64,000 bases of DNA, taken from positions 33,323,491 through 33,387,490 of the forward strand of contig OX463848.1 in NCBI GenBank assembly GCA_949825065.1. Reading direction: 5' to 3'. This document shows positions 1 through 9,840 of the stretch, piece by piece. The notes below the pieces were generated by a model. That model did no database searches and was not told the DNA's origin. It worked only from the letters and a program-made list of their open reading frames with translations. The position numbers and the translations under genes are program-made. Position 1 is the stretch's first letter; each line of letters opens with the position of its first letter. Origin of the DNA: Odontocerum albicorne. Its lineage: Eukaryota; Arthropoda; Insecta; Trichoptera; Odontoceridae.

Positions 1-80
1 TATGTACCAGGATAGAATGAAGTGGAAATCTTTCCTCTCTGCCCTACCCAATAGGGGGTATGGTGTATTGTGACAATGAC
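1..80 (+). pseudogene. LINE-A-like 3' end, truncated by window edge
   Basis: One frame reads DRMKWKSFLSALPNRGYG. This matches the terminal reading (D-R-x-W-x-S-x-L-S-A-Y-P) of many LINE tails elsewhere in this window, for example 48425-48930. It is the extreme C-terminus and 3' end of a non-LTR retrotransposon ORF2. The rest lies off the window or was never copied. Confidence 0.55.
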
Positions 81-95
81 CATAACGGTTGTATA

Positions 96-190
96 TGGGC
101 CTCTATAACACCTTTTTGGCTAGTTGGAAAATATAGCAATAAATCCGAAAGTTGTAATATATACAACGAAAGTGTAATACAATACAATGT
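96..190 (+). mobile_element. SINE-T, 3' half only
   Basis: It matches the 3' half of the abundant tRNA-derived SINE described at 7718-7912: the block resembling 'ggcctctttaacatatttctggttggttgg', then 'ggcaataaatcc', then the tail 'tacaacgaaagtgtaatac'. The tRNA-like head is missing. Confidence 0.7.
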
Positions 191-316
191 AACACAAGGC
201 ATATAAAAAAGCTGCACAAAAACAGGAAAGGAAATCTTCGAACATATCTGAAGTATATAATATCTGAACACGCTTTGTTCATCGAGAGCCAAGTCCGGTG
301 TTTTGCAGCTCATTAA

Positions 317-332
317 CCCTTATAACTCCAGA
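317..332 (+). repeat. piggyBac left terminal inverted repeat
   Basis: CCCTTATAACTCCAGA directly follows TTAA (313-316). It pairs with 2513-2528. The internal part AACTCCAGA is repeated at 367-375, ahead of the second palindrome. Confidence 0.9.
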
Positions 333-392
333 GGCGACATATAGTCGCCATGGTAATTATTTTAATAACTCCAGAGGCGACTATATGTCGCC
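333..392. repeat. Two subterminal palindromes in the piggyBac 5' end
   Basis: GGCGACATATAGTCGCC (333-349) and GGCGACTATATGTCGCC (376-392) are exact reverse complements of each other. Each is also a hairpin with 6-bp arms. Both follow AACTCCAGA, so a TIR segment plus palindrome occurs twice. Candidate transposase or host-factor binding sites; that role is inferred from position only. Confidence 0.8.
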
Positions 393-579
393 ATTTTTTA
401 TGGTTGTATTGTTTACATAAACAAACATCTCGGGACACCCAGGAGCAGGTATAAACATGTTACATTAGTTTCACAACAACTGTTCTACTGTTTAGACGTG
501 TTTCGGTTGAAAAATAATCAGTACGCACCCTTTTACACCGTTGAGATTACACAAGTTTTTTTTTTTACCCTCTAAAATA

Positions 580-2328
580 ATGGAAAAATCGCAACTGAGT
601 GAAAGTGAAGACGAATTTATTTTAAATGTATATAGTGATGAAAGTTGTGATAGTAACATCAATATTCAGACCTCTAGTGATGAATCAGAGTACATTGGTC
701 ATAAAAAACGCAGAGTTGGTCCTCTTCTATCATCAGATAGTTCTTCAAGTACTACAAGCGCTCAAGATTCACAAGACGATGAATGGATTGATATATCCAA
801 TACGGTGGATTCTCCTGACATTATAAATTTTGACATCGGAGCTCAGAATGTCGGACCAAATGTTCCTTTAACAATCAAAGAACCAAGTCAATTTTTCAAA
901 TTATTTTTCACGGAAGAAATTGTAACGGAGATAATACGGGAAACAAATGCATATGCAAAAGTCAAACTTCAATCAAAAGTTCTAACTGCAAATTCTATTT
1001 GGCAAAATTGGCGTGATGTACAAAAAGATGAATTTTGGGCATTCATTGGGGTCATTTTAAATATGGGAACAATGCCACTTGCCAATATGCAAGAATATTG
1101 GTCTACTAGAGATAATTCCAGAGTCCCATTCTTTGCAAATATTTTCACGAGATCTCGATTTCATCAAATATTCTGGATGTTACACTTGAATACACAAGAA
1201 ACTGGCCATAGTGATTTAAGAACACGGATTCAGAAAGTCAGTAATTTTTTAGAATATATAAATAAAAAATTTGCTGACTATTTCATACCCAACAAAAATA
1301 TCTGTGTTGACGAATCAGTAGTGAAATTCAAAGGAAGAATATGCTTCATCACTTACAATCCAAAGAAGCCTACTAAATGGGGAATACGCATTTACGTTTT
1401 GGCGGATTCTGAAACATCATATGTGTACAGTATTCTTCCCTATTACGGTAGTATTACTACAGAGAATTTACCAAGCCCAGATTTGCCTGTGAGTTCGAGA
1501 ATACCCATCTACTTGTTCAGAAAAATTTTGGAGAAGGTACCCCATGCACAAGGATACCACTTGTTTACAGACAGGTACTACACAAGTCTTCCACTTGCTG
1601 AAGCACTATTGAAGATGAAATGTCATTTAACTGGGACGATACAGACCAACAGAAAAGGCATTCCGATCACCATAAAAAAACCAAAGTTTGGCAATAAAAA
1701 AGTTTTGGCTGTAAGAAAAAGAAAAACAATGCTTTTGGCATGGAAGGATAAAAGAATAATTACAATGCTGAGTACTGGTGATTCTGCTGGCATGTCGTCT
1801 GTTTCCAGAACAGGGAAGGGAGGTGTTCAATTAGTTACAGAAAAACCAAATGTAGTACGAAACTACACCAAATCTATGGGTGGAGTAGACCGTGCCGACC
1901 AGTATGCTTCCACATATTGTTTTCTCAGGAAGTCATTAAAATGGTGGAGAAAACTTTTTTTCTGGGGAATGGAAATTTGCTCAATCAATGCATACATCCT
2001 CTACAAGAATATAAAATTGAAAAATAATGAAAAACCACTAACTCATTTGAAATTTGTCAAGAATTTAGTTGATCAGTTGGTAGGAGACTTTCGGGAGCTG
2101 CGAAGTAGGCCATCAACTTCTACTTTTGATGTACGACTAGATGGTAAACTTCATGTTTTGCAGAAGGGAAAGAAGAAGGACTGTGTGGTCTGCTCAAATA
2201 GAGGCAAAATGGGCAAACGACATGAAACATATGAGTTTTGCGACACCTGTCCTGGAAAACCTAGGATGCATTTAGGGGATTGTTTCCTCAGATATCATAC
2301 TTTGAAAGATTATAAAACTAAAAAATAA
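580..2328 (+). CDS. piggyBac-like transposase, intact DDD
   Basis: A 582-residue protein for TTAA-specific cut-and-paste transposition, acting in the nucleus. I chose the ATG at 580 (MEKSQLSESEDEF); the frame is open upstream to 541 but without an ATG. Residues 1-80 are acidic and serine-rich, as in the family. The catalytic aspartates are visible: D244 in ICVDESVVKFKGR, D331 in LFTDRYYTSLP and D437 in SMGGVDRADQ, with spacing like other piggyBac transposases. A basic aromatic stretch (LKWWRKLFFWG) follows the third D. The C-terminus has a cysteine-rich domain: C535, C538, C554, C557 and C568 with following H, the zinc-binding end that binds terminal repeats. No stop or frameshift. It could be a domesticated PGBD-type gene, but the intact TIRs and TTAAs argue for a mobile copy. 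Confidence 0.94.
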   Translation: MEKSQLSESEDEFILNVYSDESCDSNINIQTSSDESEYIGHKKRRVGPLLSSDSSSSTTSAQDSQDDEWIDISNTVDSPDIINFDIGAQNVGPNVPLTIKEPSQFFKLFFTEEIVTEIIRETNAYAKVKLQSKVLTANSIWQNWRDVQKDEFWAFIGVILNMGTMPLANMQEYWSTRDNSRVPFFANIFTRSRFHQIFWMLHLNTQETGHSDLRTRIQKVSNFLEYINKKFADYFIPNKNICVDESVVKFKGRICFITYNPKKPTKWGIRIYVLADSETSYVYSILPYYGSITTENLPSPDLPVSSRIPIYLFRKILEKVPHAQGYHLFTDRYYTSLPLAEALLKMKCHLTGTIQTNRKGIPITIKKPKFGNKKVLAVRKRKTMLLAWKDKRIITMLSTGDSAGMSSVSRTGKGGVQLVTEKPNVVRNYTKSMGGVDRADQYASTYCFLRKSLKWWRKLFFWGMEICSINAYILYKNIKLKNNEKPLTHLKFVKNLVDQLVGDFRELRSRPSTSTFDVRLDGKLHVLQKGKKKDCVVCSNRGKMGKRHETYEFCDTCPGKPRMHLGDCFLRYHTLKDYKTKK

Positions 2329-2354
2329 TGTTGAATTGTTATTTTTTTTATCAA

Positions 2355-2360
2355 AATAAA
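2355..2360 (+). terminator. Polyadenylation signal of the piggyBac transposase
   Basis: AATAAA lies 27 bp after the stop codon. A second AATAAA-like run occurs near 2388-2394. Both are inside the element. Confidence 0.5.
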
Positions 2361-2512
2361 CTCATTTAAACATTTATCTAATAGTTTGAATAAAAAAATT
2401 GCATGAAACCTTATTAATTTTTTTTTAAATAAATTATTTCTAAAACCTATCATTTTATAGTAAAATTTCAAAGAAATACCCTGGAGTTGTTGGTATGTCA
2501 TACAAAAAAAAA

Positions 2513-2528
2513 TCTGGAGTTCAAAGGG
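2513..2528 (-). repeat. piggyBac right terminal inverted repeat
   Basis: TCTGGAGTTCAAAGGG directly precedes TTAA (2529-2532). It pairs with 317-332 with two mismatches. Confidence 0.9.
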
Positions 2529-2532
2529 TTAA

Positions 2533-3389
2533 ACCTACATTCCTCCTTGTTAAGTGTTGTCTCTACAATTCATATTTTAACCGTCATACTTGACCAGTCG
2601 ACGTGGATTGGTTCTTCCAATGTGTTACATTTAACAAACTTCTTAACACGTTGCACTCTGTCATCATCTTCATTAATCATTCTCATGAATCATGCCTGAG
2701 GTAACAACATCTTGTAGTATTTTCTCTCGTCTCTTGTAATCTTGTCTACCATACTTCGGTACATCCTCGTTTCAAAATCCTCGTGCTACTTTTTTATTCC
2801 GACAGCTTCTCGAAATAAACTGTTGTGGCGTTTTAATGAAGGTTTTTTTCTCGTCTGCCACGATTATTCATACGAAATGTAAATTCCCATCTTACTCATT
2901 CGAGAGAAAGTGGATTCATCCGATATTTCCTTAACGTTTTGTGTACATTTTACGTTAAAAATATTTCTTACTTCAGATTCATCAGAAGTGCTTTATTTGT
3001 TTTTATGGTATCTCTGAATTCAACTCCCGGAGAAATTGTGTTTATATTTTATGTTTTTGCTATCATGAAGAATGTTGAATGATTTCGTTTAAGGTCTATC
3101 TTTAAGAATTACTGTTTTTACTAAGAAACATTTTCAAAAAAATATATGTGCATAAGTATTAAATGCAGTGGTAATAAATGCATTGTCCTCCATTTATTTT
3201 TTGAGTTACTTATGATTTACTGCTCGAAGATTCTTGGACTCAAAACTCTCACTGTCACGCCTATTTGTTTTATTTGGGACTTCTGTATTCACTGTTATAC
3301 AGATTTCTGAAAAATTTAGAAACAAATGTTATAAATATGAAATCTCAAAATTATTCGTAGAAAATAAATAGTAATAATGACAATTTTCT
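2533..3389. other. No gene seen
   Basis: AT-rich sequence without a frame I recognise. The part near 2560-2760 has the thymine-rich look of an antisense LINE tail, but no diagnostic peptide could be read. Confidence 0.4.
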
Positions 3390-3545
3390 TAATACACTTT
3401 CGTTGTTAACATTACAACCTGGCGGATTTATTTCCATGTGGCAATCTCATCCAACTAGCTAGAAATATGTTAAAGACGCTTTAAGTGATTTTTTTTATAA
3501 AATTGGATATCAACGGGAATCAACCCAAATAGTGAGAGGTACAGG
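3390..3545 (-). mobile_element. SINE-T, reversed, head converted to a tandem array
   Basis: It reads 'aatacactttcgttg...acaacct' then 'ttatttccatgtggcaatct' and 'gaaatatgttaaag', the reverse of the SINE tail and body. The 'caacgggaatc' near the tRNA-like B box falls inside the first unit of the 59-bp array. Confidence 0.75.
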
Positions 3546-3795
3546 ATGCATTATAACACAATTGGATATCAACGGGAATCAACCCAAATAGTGAGAGGTA
3601 CAGGATGCATTATAACACAATTGGATATCAACGGGAATCAACCCAAATAGTGAGAGGTACAGGATGCATTATAACACAATTGGATATCAACGGGAATCAA
3701 CCCAAATAGTGAGAGGTACAGGATGCATTATAACACAATTGGATATCAACGGGAATCAACCCAAATAGTGAGAGGTACAGGATGCATTATAACAC
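3501..3795. repeat. 59-bp tandem array, 5 identical units
   Basis: Units at 3501-3559, 3560-3618, 3619-3677, 3678-3736 and 3737-3795 read identically, starting AATTGGATATCAACGGGAAT. The first part of the unit is SINE-T sequence around the B box ('caacgggaatc', 'aaccc'); the second part is not. Confidence 0.95.
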
Positions 3796-3959
3796 AATGG
3801 ATCATCCCGGATAAATAAATGGCAAACGAGGCAGAGGAAGATGCCGCACCCCTTAGCTTAAAAAAATGCGTCATTGCAGACGGCACCTCGAGAAGAAGAC
3901 ATTTTACATACTGTTACTCAGTATAACTGAACTTATCATAATTTCCAAAAAAATATTGA

Positions 3960-4235
3960 TCCTGACATATTTTAGGCACGTTGCCAGAAAATCTGTGGAA
4001 GCTGGTGATCACGGAGACATTTGAGAGAAAACGAGCAAGAGAAGAGTCTGCTACAAGATAAATTTAACAAATAAAGAAGTTAAGAGGATTCTCTGTAAAG
4101 CTGTATATAGAAGTTAACAGGATCTTCTTTAAACGCTGCATTCAACATGGTCCAGGACAAACCAAGCACCAAGCTTCAGACATATCAGTGGACCACGACG
4201 CTCAGCATTGAGCACGCAATGAAGATGTTCAATAT
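3960..4235 (+). pseudogene. LINE-B 3' end
   Basis: The tail 'aaacgctgcattcaacatgg' and 'gaccacgacgctcagcattg' match the ends of the LINE relics at 61855-62490 (+) and 11510-11645 (-). The start resembles GHVARKS, the G-H-V/I-x-R segment near the end of ORF2. A partial internal duplication ('agaagttaa...gattctct') breaks the frame. Confidence 0.6.
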
Positions 4236-4500
4236 TTCAAAAAGCCTTATTAACTTTTTGGGGTTTAAGAAAGATTTTTTTATGATTTAGGGCATTAGAA
4301 CCAAGAGTATACGATATTAATGTACTCATATAATGTGAACATCATCAGGTAAGATAAAGTAAGGTATGACTCGAAGTGGGTAATCAGATTTTGGGGGATT
4401 CATGGGTTATATTTAGTTGCTAAATACATCAATAAAATAGAAACTTTATTTATGTCCGTCCTTTTATTATTGTTGACGTGTTTTTGTTAATCTCAGAAGC

Positions 4501-4793
4501 TAGTGGTTACTAATTTTTCGATTCACGGCGCCCTTAGTGTATTAGGATTTTTCCACGGCGCCCAAAGTCAGCATATGACCTAGCATTGAAAAGCGAAATC
4601 TAGCCCACACCTTAACTAACCACAGTGGTTCGCACAATGTCCATTAGATGTCCCTTCCTTTCATCGCTTCGCATTAGCACATCGATGGTTCTATTTTAAA
4701 ATTACCCAAGTCTCTTTTCAGTGGAAATATTGTAATATTCCGTTGCGACCCTGTAAGCTATTGTAGCTGCGGAGTATGTTTTAGGAACCACTG
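4501..4793. mobile_element. Probable hAT-type MITE
   Basis: The left end TAGTGGTTACTAA and the right end, reversed CAGTGGTTCCTAA, match at 11 of 13 bases; CAGTGGTT termini are typical of hAT elements. The flanks tcagaagc and ctctaagc agree at only four of eight bases, so the target duplication is old or the ends are slightly misplaced. 'cggcgccc' occurs twice inside the left part (near 4528 and 4555). No coding. Confidence 0.5.
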
Positions 4794-5111
4794 CTCTAAG
4801 CATTGTTTTCTTAGATCTTTTTGCTCCGAGTTAGAATAAAAAACAAACAACACCAGGCTCTTAATTCGTTGACCTCTGAGTCTATTCGCCGTGACTGATT
4901 GCGGCTCTATCCACCTCATGAATGAAAATGTGGCGATTCTGTATCGAAATTTCCTCGGTGTTTTTGTTTCCCCTTTATCAACCGAGACGGATTGTCTCAT
5001 GAGTTTTTGGGCATTTACCTTTTTATTCTTCAGGTCTATGATTCAAATAACAACGAAGACTGTCACGGGTCACCTCTCAAGGTGGCATTTATTTATATGG
5101 TATTAATATAA

Positions 5112-5520
5112 TAGAATATTGAGAAAGGAGTGTTGAAATGATTCGGACGAGTTGAAAGAATAAATGATGAAAGATTTACAAAAAATGGTCCATGCAAGTA
5201 GTATGGAAGGTACGAGAAATTTGAGATAGTGATTAGGAATGAAAAGGCTGTGTTGAGTATTTAATATAAAGAAAAGTGCTCACTCTGAGATGGTTTGGCA
5301 CGTGGTACAAATGAATAAAGAAAGACTAACAAAGCAAATTCATAGTGCAAATGTGAGTGGAAGGAAAAAAAAAGGAAAAGTATCAAACGAAATCATAGGA
5401 TCTGTAGGAGGTTTATGGATGTGTAAGAGGCGAAATATCTATGTCGAAATAGGAATGTCTGACGGTCTGTCCTCAGCCTACATCAGAAGGGAAATGACGT
5501 GATGTTGTATGTGTATGTAA
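5112..5520 (+). pseudogene. LINE-A tail, degenerate
   Basis: It follows the LINE-A plan seen best at 48425-48930: a segment like 'gattaggaatgaaaaggctg', then 'ctgagatggtttggcacgtg' (R-W-F-x-H-V), 'gaaagactaacaaagcaaat' (E-R-L-T-K-Q), 'gtgagtggaagg' (V-S-G-R), then 'tctgacggtctgtcctcagcc' and the 'gacgtgatgttgtatg' 3' end. Frame breaks are frequent. Confidence 0.6.
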
Positions 5521-5546
5521 GACAAAAGGAAGATTTTTGTAATAAA

Positions 5547-5665
5547 TATAGGGTGTGTCCGGCAAATAATTTTGTATTATTGTATTATTTTTTTTAGTCA
5601 AATTCTAACGCAAAATTGCACCAAATGCTTGTACACCACGGTGGTTTTCGATATTTTCAGTAGAT
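5547..5665. repeat. Mariner-type terminal fragment, family also at 37266-37370
   Basis: 'tatagggtgtgtccggcaaa' then 'agtcaaattctaacgcaaaa' and 'ttgcaccaaatgct' parallels 37266-37370 ('ataggttgtccggaaagcaa', 'agtcaaattcaaacgcgaaa', 'tcgcaccaaatgct'). A TA followed by GGTTGTCCGGAAAG-like bases is usual for mariner-type termini, but no transposase frame is attached. Confidence 0.45.
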
Positions 5666-6237
5666 CAATCTATCGTATCGTTGGACTCGGCACTCTCGCG
5701 TGTCTACCTTAATAGTCAAAAACACTACCTTAATTACAAAAACCTTGTTTCTTAAACTATTGTTTTGATTTAAACTTTAAAATGTCTCAACTAAACGATC
5801 ATTATTTAATCTTATCGAACGTAATGTAAGATTGACATTAGACCAAAAAATCTGCGTTAGTTATTGCTTAGTCACATTCAACACATTCCATTCTCAAGTA
5901 ATTAATCGTCATGGAAAGAGTAGTAAGCCGATTAGCATAATATTAACCAGCGGGTATAAATAAAATGAATTTGTTTCCATGTTGGAGACAATGACTCATT
6001 TCATAAATGTCTTATGAAAATAGGCATGCATAGCTTATAATGTGCTATGAATCATTACTTTTATAGGGAAAACGTGTTTTTGCCTGCACCGAATTAAATT
6101 TATTATGCGTTTTCATGTAACATATTTTATTTATTTCATATTAAGTACTTTGTACATTTTATAATAAACTTTTTTATGGTCTCAGTTTATTTTATATTTT
6201 TGACAGTGTGCAAACTGAAGGACTGCTGAATAAAATA
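5666..6237. other. No gene seen
   Basis: AT-rich, with no long frame and no repeat recognised. Confidence 0.4.
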
Positions 6238-6439
6238 TTGTATTACACTATTATTTCATACAGTACAACCTGGTTGCCTTATTGCCATGTTTCAATCTCT
6301 TCCAATCAACCAGAAATATGTTAAAGTTTTAACTAAACTGAAATATTTTTAAAAATACTGGGTTTTAATGTAAACGAGTCCGCACCTCTCCCCCCGAGGT
6401 GGAATACGGGCGCCTTACCAACTAGGCTACGAAGGTCGT
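6238..6439 (-). mobile_element. SINE-T, reversed, near full length
   Basis: Tail 'attgtattacactattattt', body 'cttattgccatgtttcaatc', and head ending 'ccttaccaactaggctacga', the reverse of A box TAGTTGG. A cytosine-rich patch (cacctctccccccgaggtgg) sits in the anticodon-loop region. Confidence 0.8.
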
Positions 6440-7717
6440 AAAATATACAAACTGAAGGGCTAACCAATAAAATAGTGTAGGTTTATTTTATTACTGTATG
6501 TTTGTACTGAAGGTATGCCGAATAAAATAATTGAGGGTTATTTTATGTTTTTACCAGGGTAATGTAATCATCGACTTTATCAAGTCCCTTGACGTTTACG
6601 AATTTACCCCTTTAGTAGAATTTGAATCCATAGTCTGTTGTCTGAGATTTACTGCAAAGGTCGAATATTTGGTCAATCAATAAAATACACCAAGTATTAT
6701 ATAATTTATGACCCACAGGCTGTTGATATGTCTTTCATCATGTCGCTCAACCATTTTAAAATATTGCATGGCACACGCATATGCAACCACGCCCTGCGGT
6801 TAGTTTATGTTAAATATCTTTAAAAGTAAATCAGTTGAATTTATTTCCCTTATGTAGTTATTTCTTGATTATCTTAAATTGCTGTTAGCCACGCTCGTTA
6901 GGAACGTATCACCTGAATTTCAATGACTTTTGACCATTTTTGATTTTAATCTCTACAGTTTCAGACACACTTCTATCCAAAAAAAATTTTACCATTACGG
7001 ATTTTCTTGACATTAAAAAATTGTGATGGCTTAAAGTACGTGCAGCGAATTAATGAATATATGTTAAGGAAAAGGTTTCCAGCAGCAAGTCTGAAAAATT
7101 TATGGAAAGATCATATATTATATTTATATTCAAGAACATATCCAAACTCGGATTAGGAAAATGGTATTAAACTTTTTAGGGCTGATATTGCTTGAGATGA
7201 ATTCAGTTCAACGTCAAAATATTTGCTTATTTGAATAAGTCAAGATGTTTAATTCCTGTCACAAAAGTTTTGATAGTTTTTTTGCGTGTCTTTTATAACT
7301 GTGCTACTAAAACTTTCTCGTCGGGAGGACCAGTATCATCTACACATATATCTTTCAATGTCAGCTAGAAACCGGTAATTTTTTTTAAGATGGGGTTGGA
7401 ATTACAAAGCGTTTGTAAATTTTGTTATACGACCAGCTAGCTACCACCGGCCCCGCGTACCATTAATAGAGTAACACTATTTTATAAGATCTTTTATTTA
7501 AATTTGGCATTTAAATATCACGTTTTTGTTCGTTTTCTCAATAGGACCGTGATCACCACGATCATCAACCATTCCTCTTGTACAAGCAATCTCTTTCCTC
7601 ATCAAGTGCCACCTGAAATGAACACCCCACTGTTTTTTTCACCTTTTTTCACCATCGATGCACCGCATATCATGTCATTTTAAAAAATATATTTCGATCA
7701 TATAACTGTGTAAAGAC
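6440..7717. other. No gene seen
   Basis: A 61-codon frame near 6638 has no recognisable domain. Low-complexity AT-rich DNA otherwise. Confidence 0.4.
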
Positions 7718-7912
7718 AACCTTTGTGGTTTAATTGGTAAGACTTCCGTCTTTTGACCTGCGGGTAACGGGTTCGATTGCCGTTGATACCCATATTTTTT
7801 TTTAAATGGTTCCAGTTTAACTAATTATTCTGGTTAGCTGGAAGATACTACTAATATGCAATAAATTGGTCAAATTATTATTTATGCAACGAAAATGTAA
7901 TACAATACAATA
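7718..7912 (+). mobile_element. SINE-T, near full length
   Basis: SINE-T is the dominant short repeat here. It has a tRNA-like head with RNA polymerase III promoter boxes (A box about TGGCCTAGTTGG, B box about GGTTCGATTCC), a T-rich joint, a body with 'ggcctctttaacatatttct' and 'ggaagagattgcca', and a tail 'tacaacgaaagtgtaataca'. This copy has 'tggtttaattggtaagac' and 'gggttcgattgcc', so both boxes are readable. It depends on a LINE reverse transcriptase supplied elsewhere. It is not a tRNA gene because no cloverleaf closes. Confidence 0.85.
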
Positions 7913-8452
7913 TATGTGTGAAAATCAAAATTGAATATTTTTGATGAAACAAGTCAAAGAACCGTTTTTAAGAAGAAAAAAAAAAAAAAAACGTTACGAC
8001 TTGTGTCACAGGCTTTGAGCCATGCTATTTCGCCGGATCCATTTTTCCGGTTACGTCAAGCAAACCATTCTGAGTAAAGATCTTTGACCCTGGAAACGTT
8101 TTTCCAGTGTAAACACAATTAAACATCGAGCCTGCTTTAAGCTGTCGTGTTGTGATCTAACTCATATGATGATCGTGTCGATATGTTTGTAATGTAATAT
8201 AATATATTTTTAGTAATGAAATATCTTCGTGTATAACAATATGTTTATTGAGAAGAATATAGTACAATTTAGTGTATTTTTGAAGTTAGGTTCTTTGACA
8301 GTTAAATGTTTGTAAGGCATGTTTTGATGTATATTTTGATGAGGTCAGATATTCACCTGCCGAACAAAAATTCTCTAAAAACATGTTTATAAAATAAGTT
8401 GAAACATTTCCGGTTGTTTAAGTTGTAATTCAGTCTAATGCTTATTATTTTT
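7913..8452. other. No gene seen
   Basis: An A-run near 7976 and AT-rich sequence; nothing recognised. Confidence 0.4.
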
Positions 8453-8484
8453 TCATTATATTTTCGTTGTATACATTACAACAG
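8453..8484 (-). mobile_element. SINE-T tail fragment, reversed
   Basis: 'ttttcgttgtatacattaca' is the inverted SINE tail. It abuts the head of a forward copy (8488), so two copies or one fold-back lie head to tail with opposite orientation. Confidence 0.6.
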
Positions 8485-8487
8485 TAC

Positions 8488-8667
8488 AGTGGCCTAGTTG
8501 GTAAGACACCTGTGTTCCGACCCGGCGGTTCTGCGAGCGATTCTCTTTGGTACCATTTTTAAATACACCTCTTTAACATATGTTTGGTTGGTTAGAAGTG
8601 ATTGCCACATGGTAATTATCTCGACAGGTTGTTGTTTTGTATACAACGAATGAGTAATATCGTATCG
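8488..8667 (+). mobile_element. SINE-T, forward
   Basis: A box 'tggcctagttggtaagacac' is intact. The B box is degraded ('gcgagcgattctc'). The body has 'acctctttaacatatgtttg' and the tail 'tatacaacgaatgagtaata'. Confidence 0.8.
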
Positions 8668-8684
8668 AAATTTTGACGGTATAC

Positions 8685-8929
8685 AATTGAAGGGGTCGGC
8701 TGTAAATAATGGTAAGCGACATGTATCACATTTTGAGATATTAAGAAAACAAGTCTTTATAAAATCTTAAAATTTATTTATGAAACATTTATTAAAAAAT
8801 AATGTAATTTTAAAAAGTATGAGGTTTTAAGACTATTATGTTTGAGTATTAGATTTTTTAAATTATACCCTTAACTATCTAATTTGTAATTTTGTCGCTT
8901 ACTATTATTTACTGCCGAGCCCTTCAATT
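8685..8929. mobile_element. MITE with about 37-bp inverted termini
   Basis: The left end begins AATTGAAGGGGTCGGCTGTA and the reversed right end AATTGAAGGGCTCGGCAGTA. Both continue into AATAATxGTAAGCGACA, giving about 34 of 37 matches. The palindromic AATTGAA/TTCAATT hides the exact target duplication. Interior is AT-rich and non-coding. It lies just after the tail of the SINE at 8488-8667. Confidence 0.75.
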
Positions 8930-9624
8930 AGAGAAACCTGGAAACAGGAAGGCGAGAGTCCATCGCATTATTCATGTCAAAAATACTGCAATGTAATTTC
9001 AACTGACCCGCAATATTAGAGACACTTATTTTTTATGTTCCCGATAATTATAACCGCGAAAGAAATCATCTATGTAATGGTTGGAACCAATGTGATGACT
9101 AAATAAATTGAGTGACATAGTTAATATATTCTCGGCATCACCTCACTGTGAGAATATTCCATCCTAATATTCCTCCATATTAATAAAAAGATAAACCCAC
9201 ATTATATAATAAGATAAATCCGTATACCATAATGTCAGTTACTATATTAAAAATAAAAGAGACAGCGGTGAGTTCTCCACACATTAAAAACAGAATATAC
9301 ATAAAAAAATAATTTGTTTCAATTACAATAAAAAAATCAGAAATAAACGGGTATCAAATCATACAAAATCGCATGCTACAAACACAATTTGCACGCGTCC
9401 AAAGGCGTACAACCCGCACTGCACCACTCCAGGCGTTACTCTTGACATTAGTGCGAAAGGTAATATAAATGCAAATAAACAAAAAAATCAATATACACAT
9501 ACCCAAGCACAATAAAGGACAATAATCGTCCCCACAACACTCAATATCTTAAGACTTACAACACTCCCCACAACACTCAATATCTTAAGTATATAATCTT
9601 CAAACGAGTCAAAAAAATACAAAC
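8930..9624. other. No gene; small direct duplication
   Basis: AT-rich. 'ccacaacactcaatatctta' occurs at about 9533 and again at about 9570, a local duplication of about 37 bp. Confidence 0.4.
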
Positions 9625-9840
9625 ACAAAAGATAATTTGTTTTGTTGAACAAAGTAATGTATGGTACAAATATTTGCCAAGGCTATATATAACTTTATAC
9701 TAATTTATTACTTAACTAATCTTATTTATATATTATAATTTATGAACTTACTTAATCTTATTTTCCTACATTTCATTTTATTTTTATAATCTTAATATAT
9801 GATTTCTTATAAATAATTAACACCTACATACTACTAATAA
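9625..9840 (-). repeat. A-tailed retroposon 3' region, reverse copy
   Basis: Reversed, it matches 22395-22592 closely: 'aatcttaatatatga', 'taggaaaataagattaagta', 'ttagttaagtaataaatt', 'ttggcaaatatttgtacc'. The 22.4-kb copy ends in an A-run, so the sense strand here is minus. Probably a LINE 3' untranslated region. Confidence 0.6.

Larger units (their letters stand above)
313..2532 (+). mobile_element. Complete piggyBac-like DNA transposon (element 317-2528) with TTAA duplications
   Basis: The element is bounded by TTAA at 313-316 and 2529-2532, the target duplicated by piggyBac transposases. Its termini are inverted: CCCTTATAACTCCAGA on the left and, read on the other strand, CCCTTTGAACTCCAGA on the right (14 of 16 identical). 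Length between the TTAAs is 2212 bp, usual for the superfamily. It holds one uninterrupted transposase gene at 580-2328. Two copies of a 17-bp palindrome lie just inside the left end. No nested insertion or frame break was seen, so this copy looks potentially autonomous; activity is inference. Confidence 0.93.

Noticed and set aside
3501..3795. CRISPR array
   Set aside because: Units are contiguous and identical with no spacers, and the DNA is eukaryotic.
4758..5106. Overlapping frames on both strands (80 and 71 codons)
   Set aside because: They mirror each other and continue into hAT-MITE sequence; no recognisable domain.
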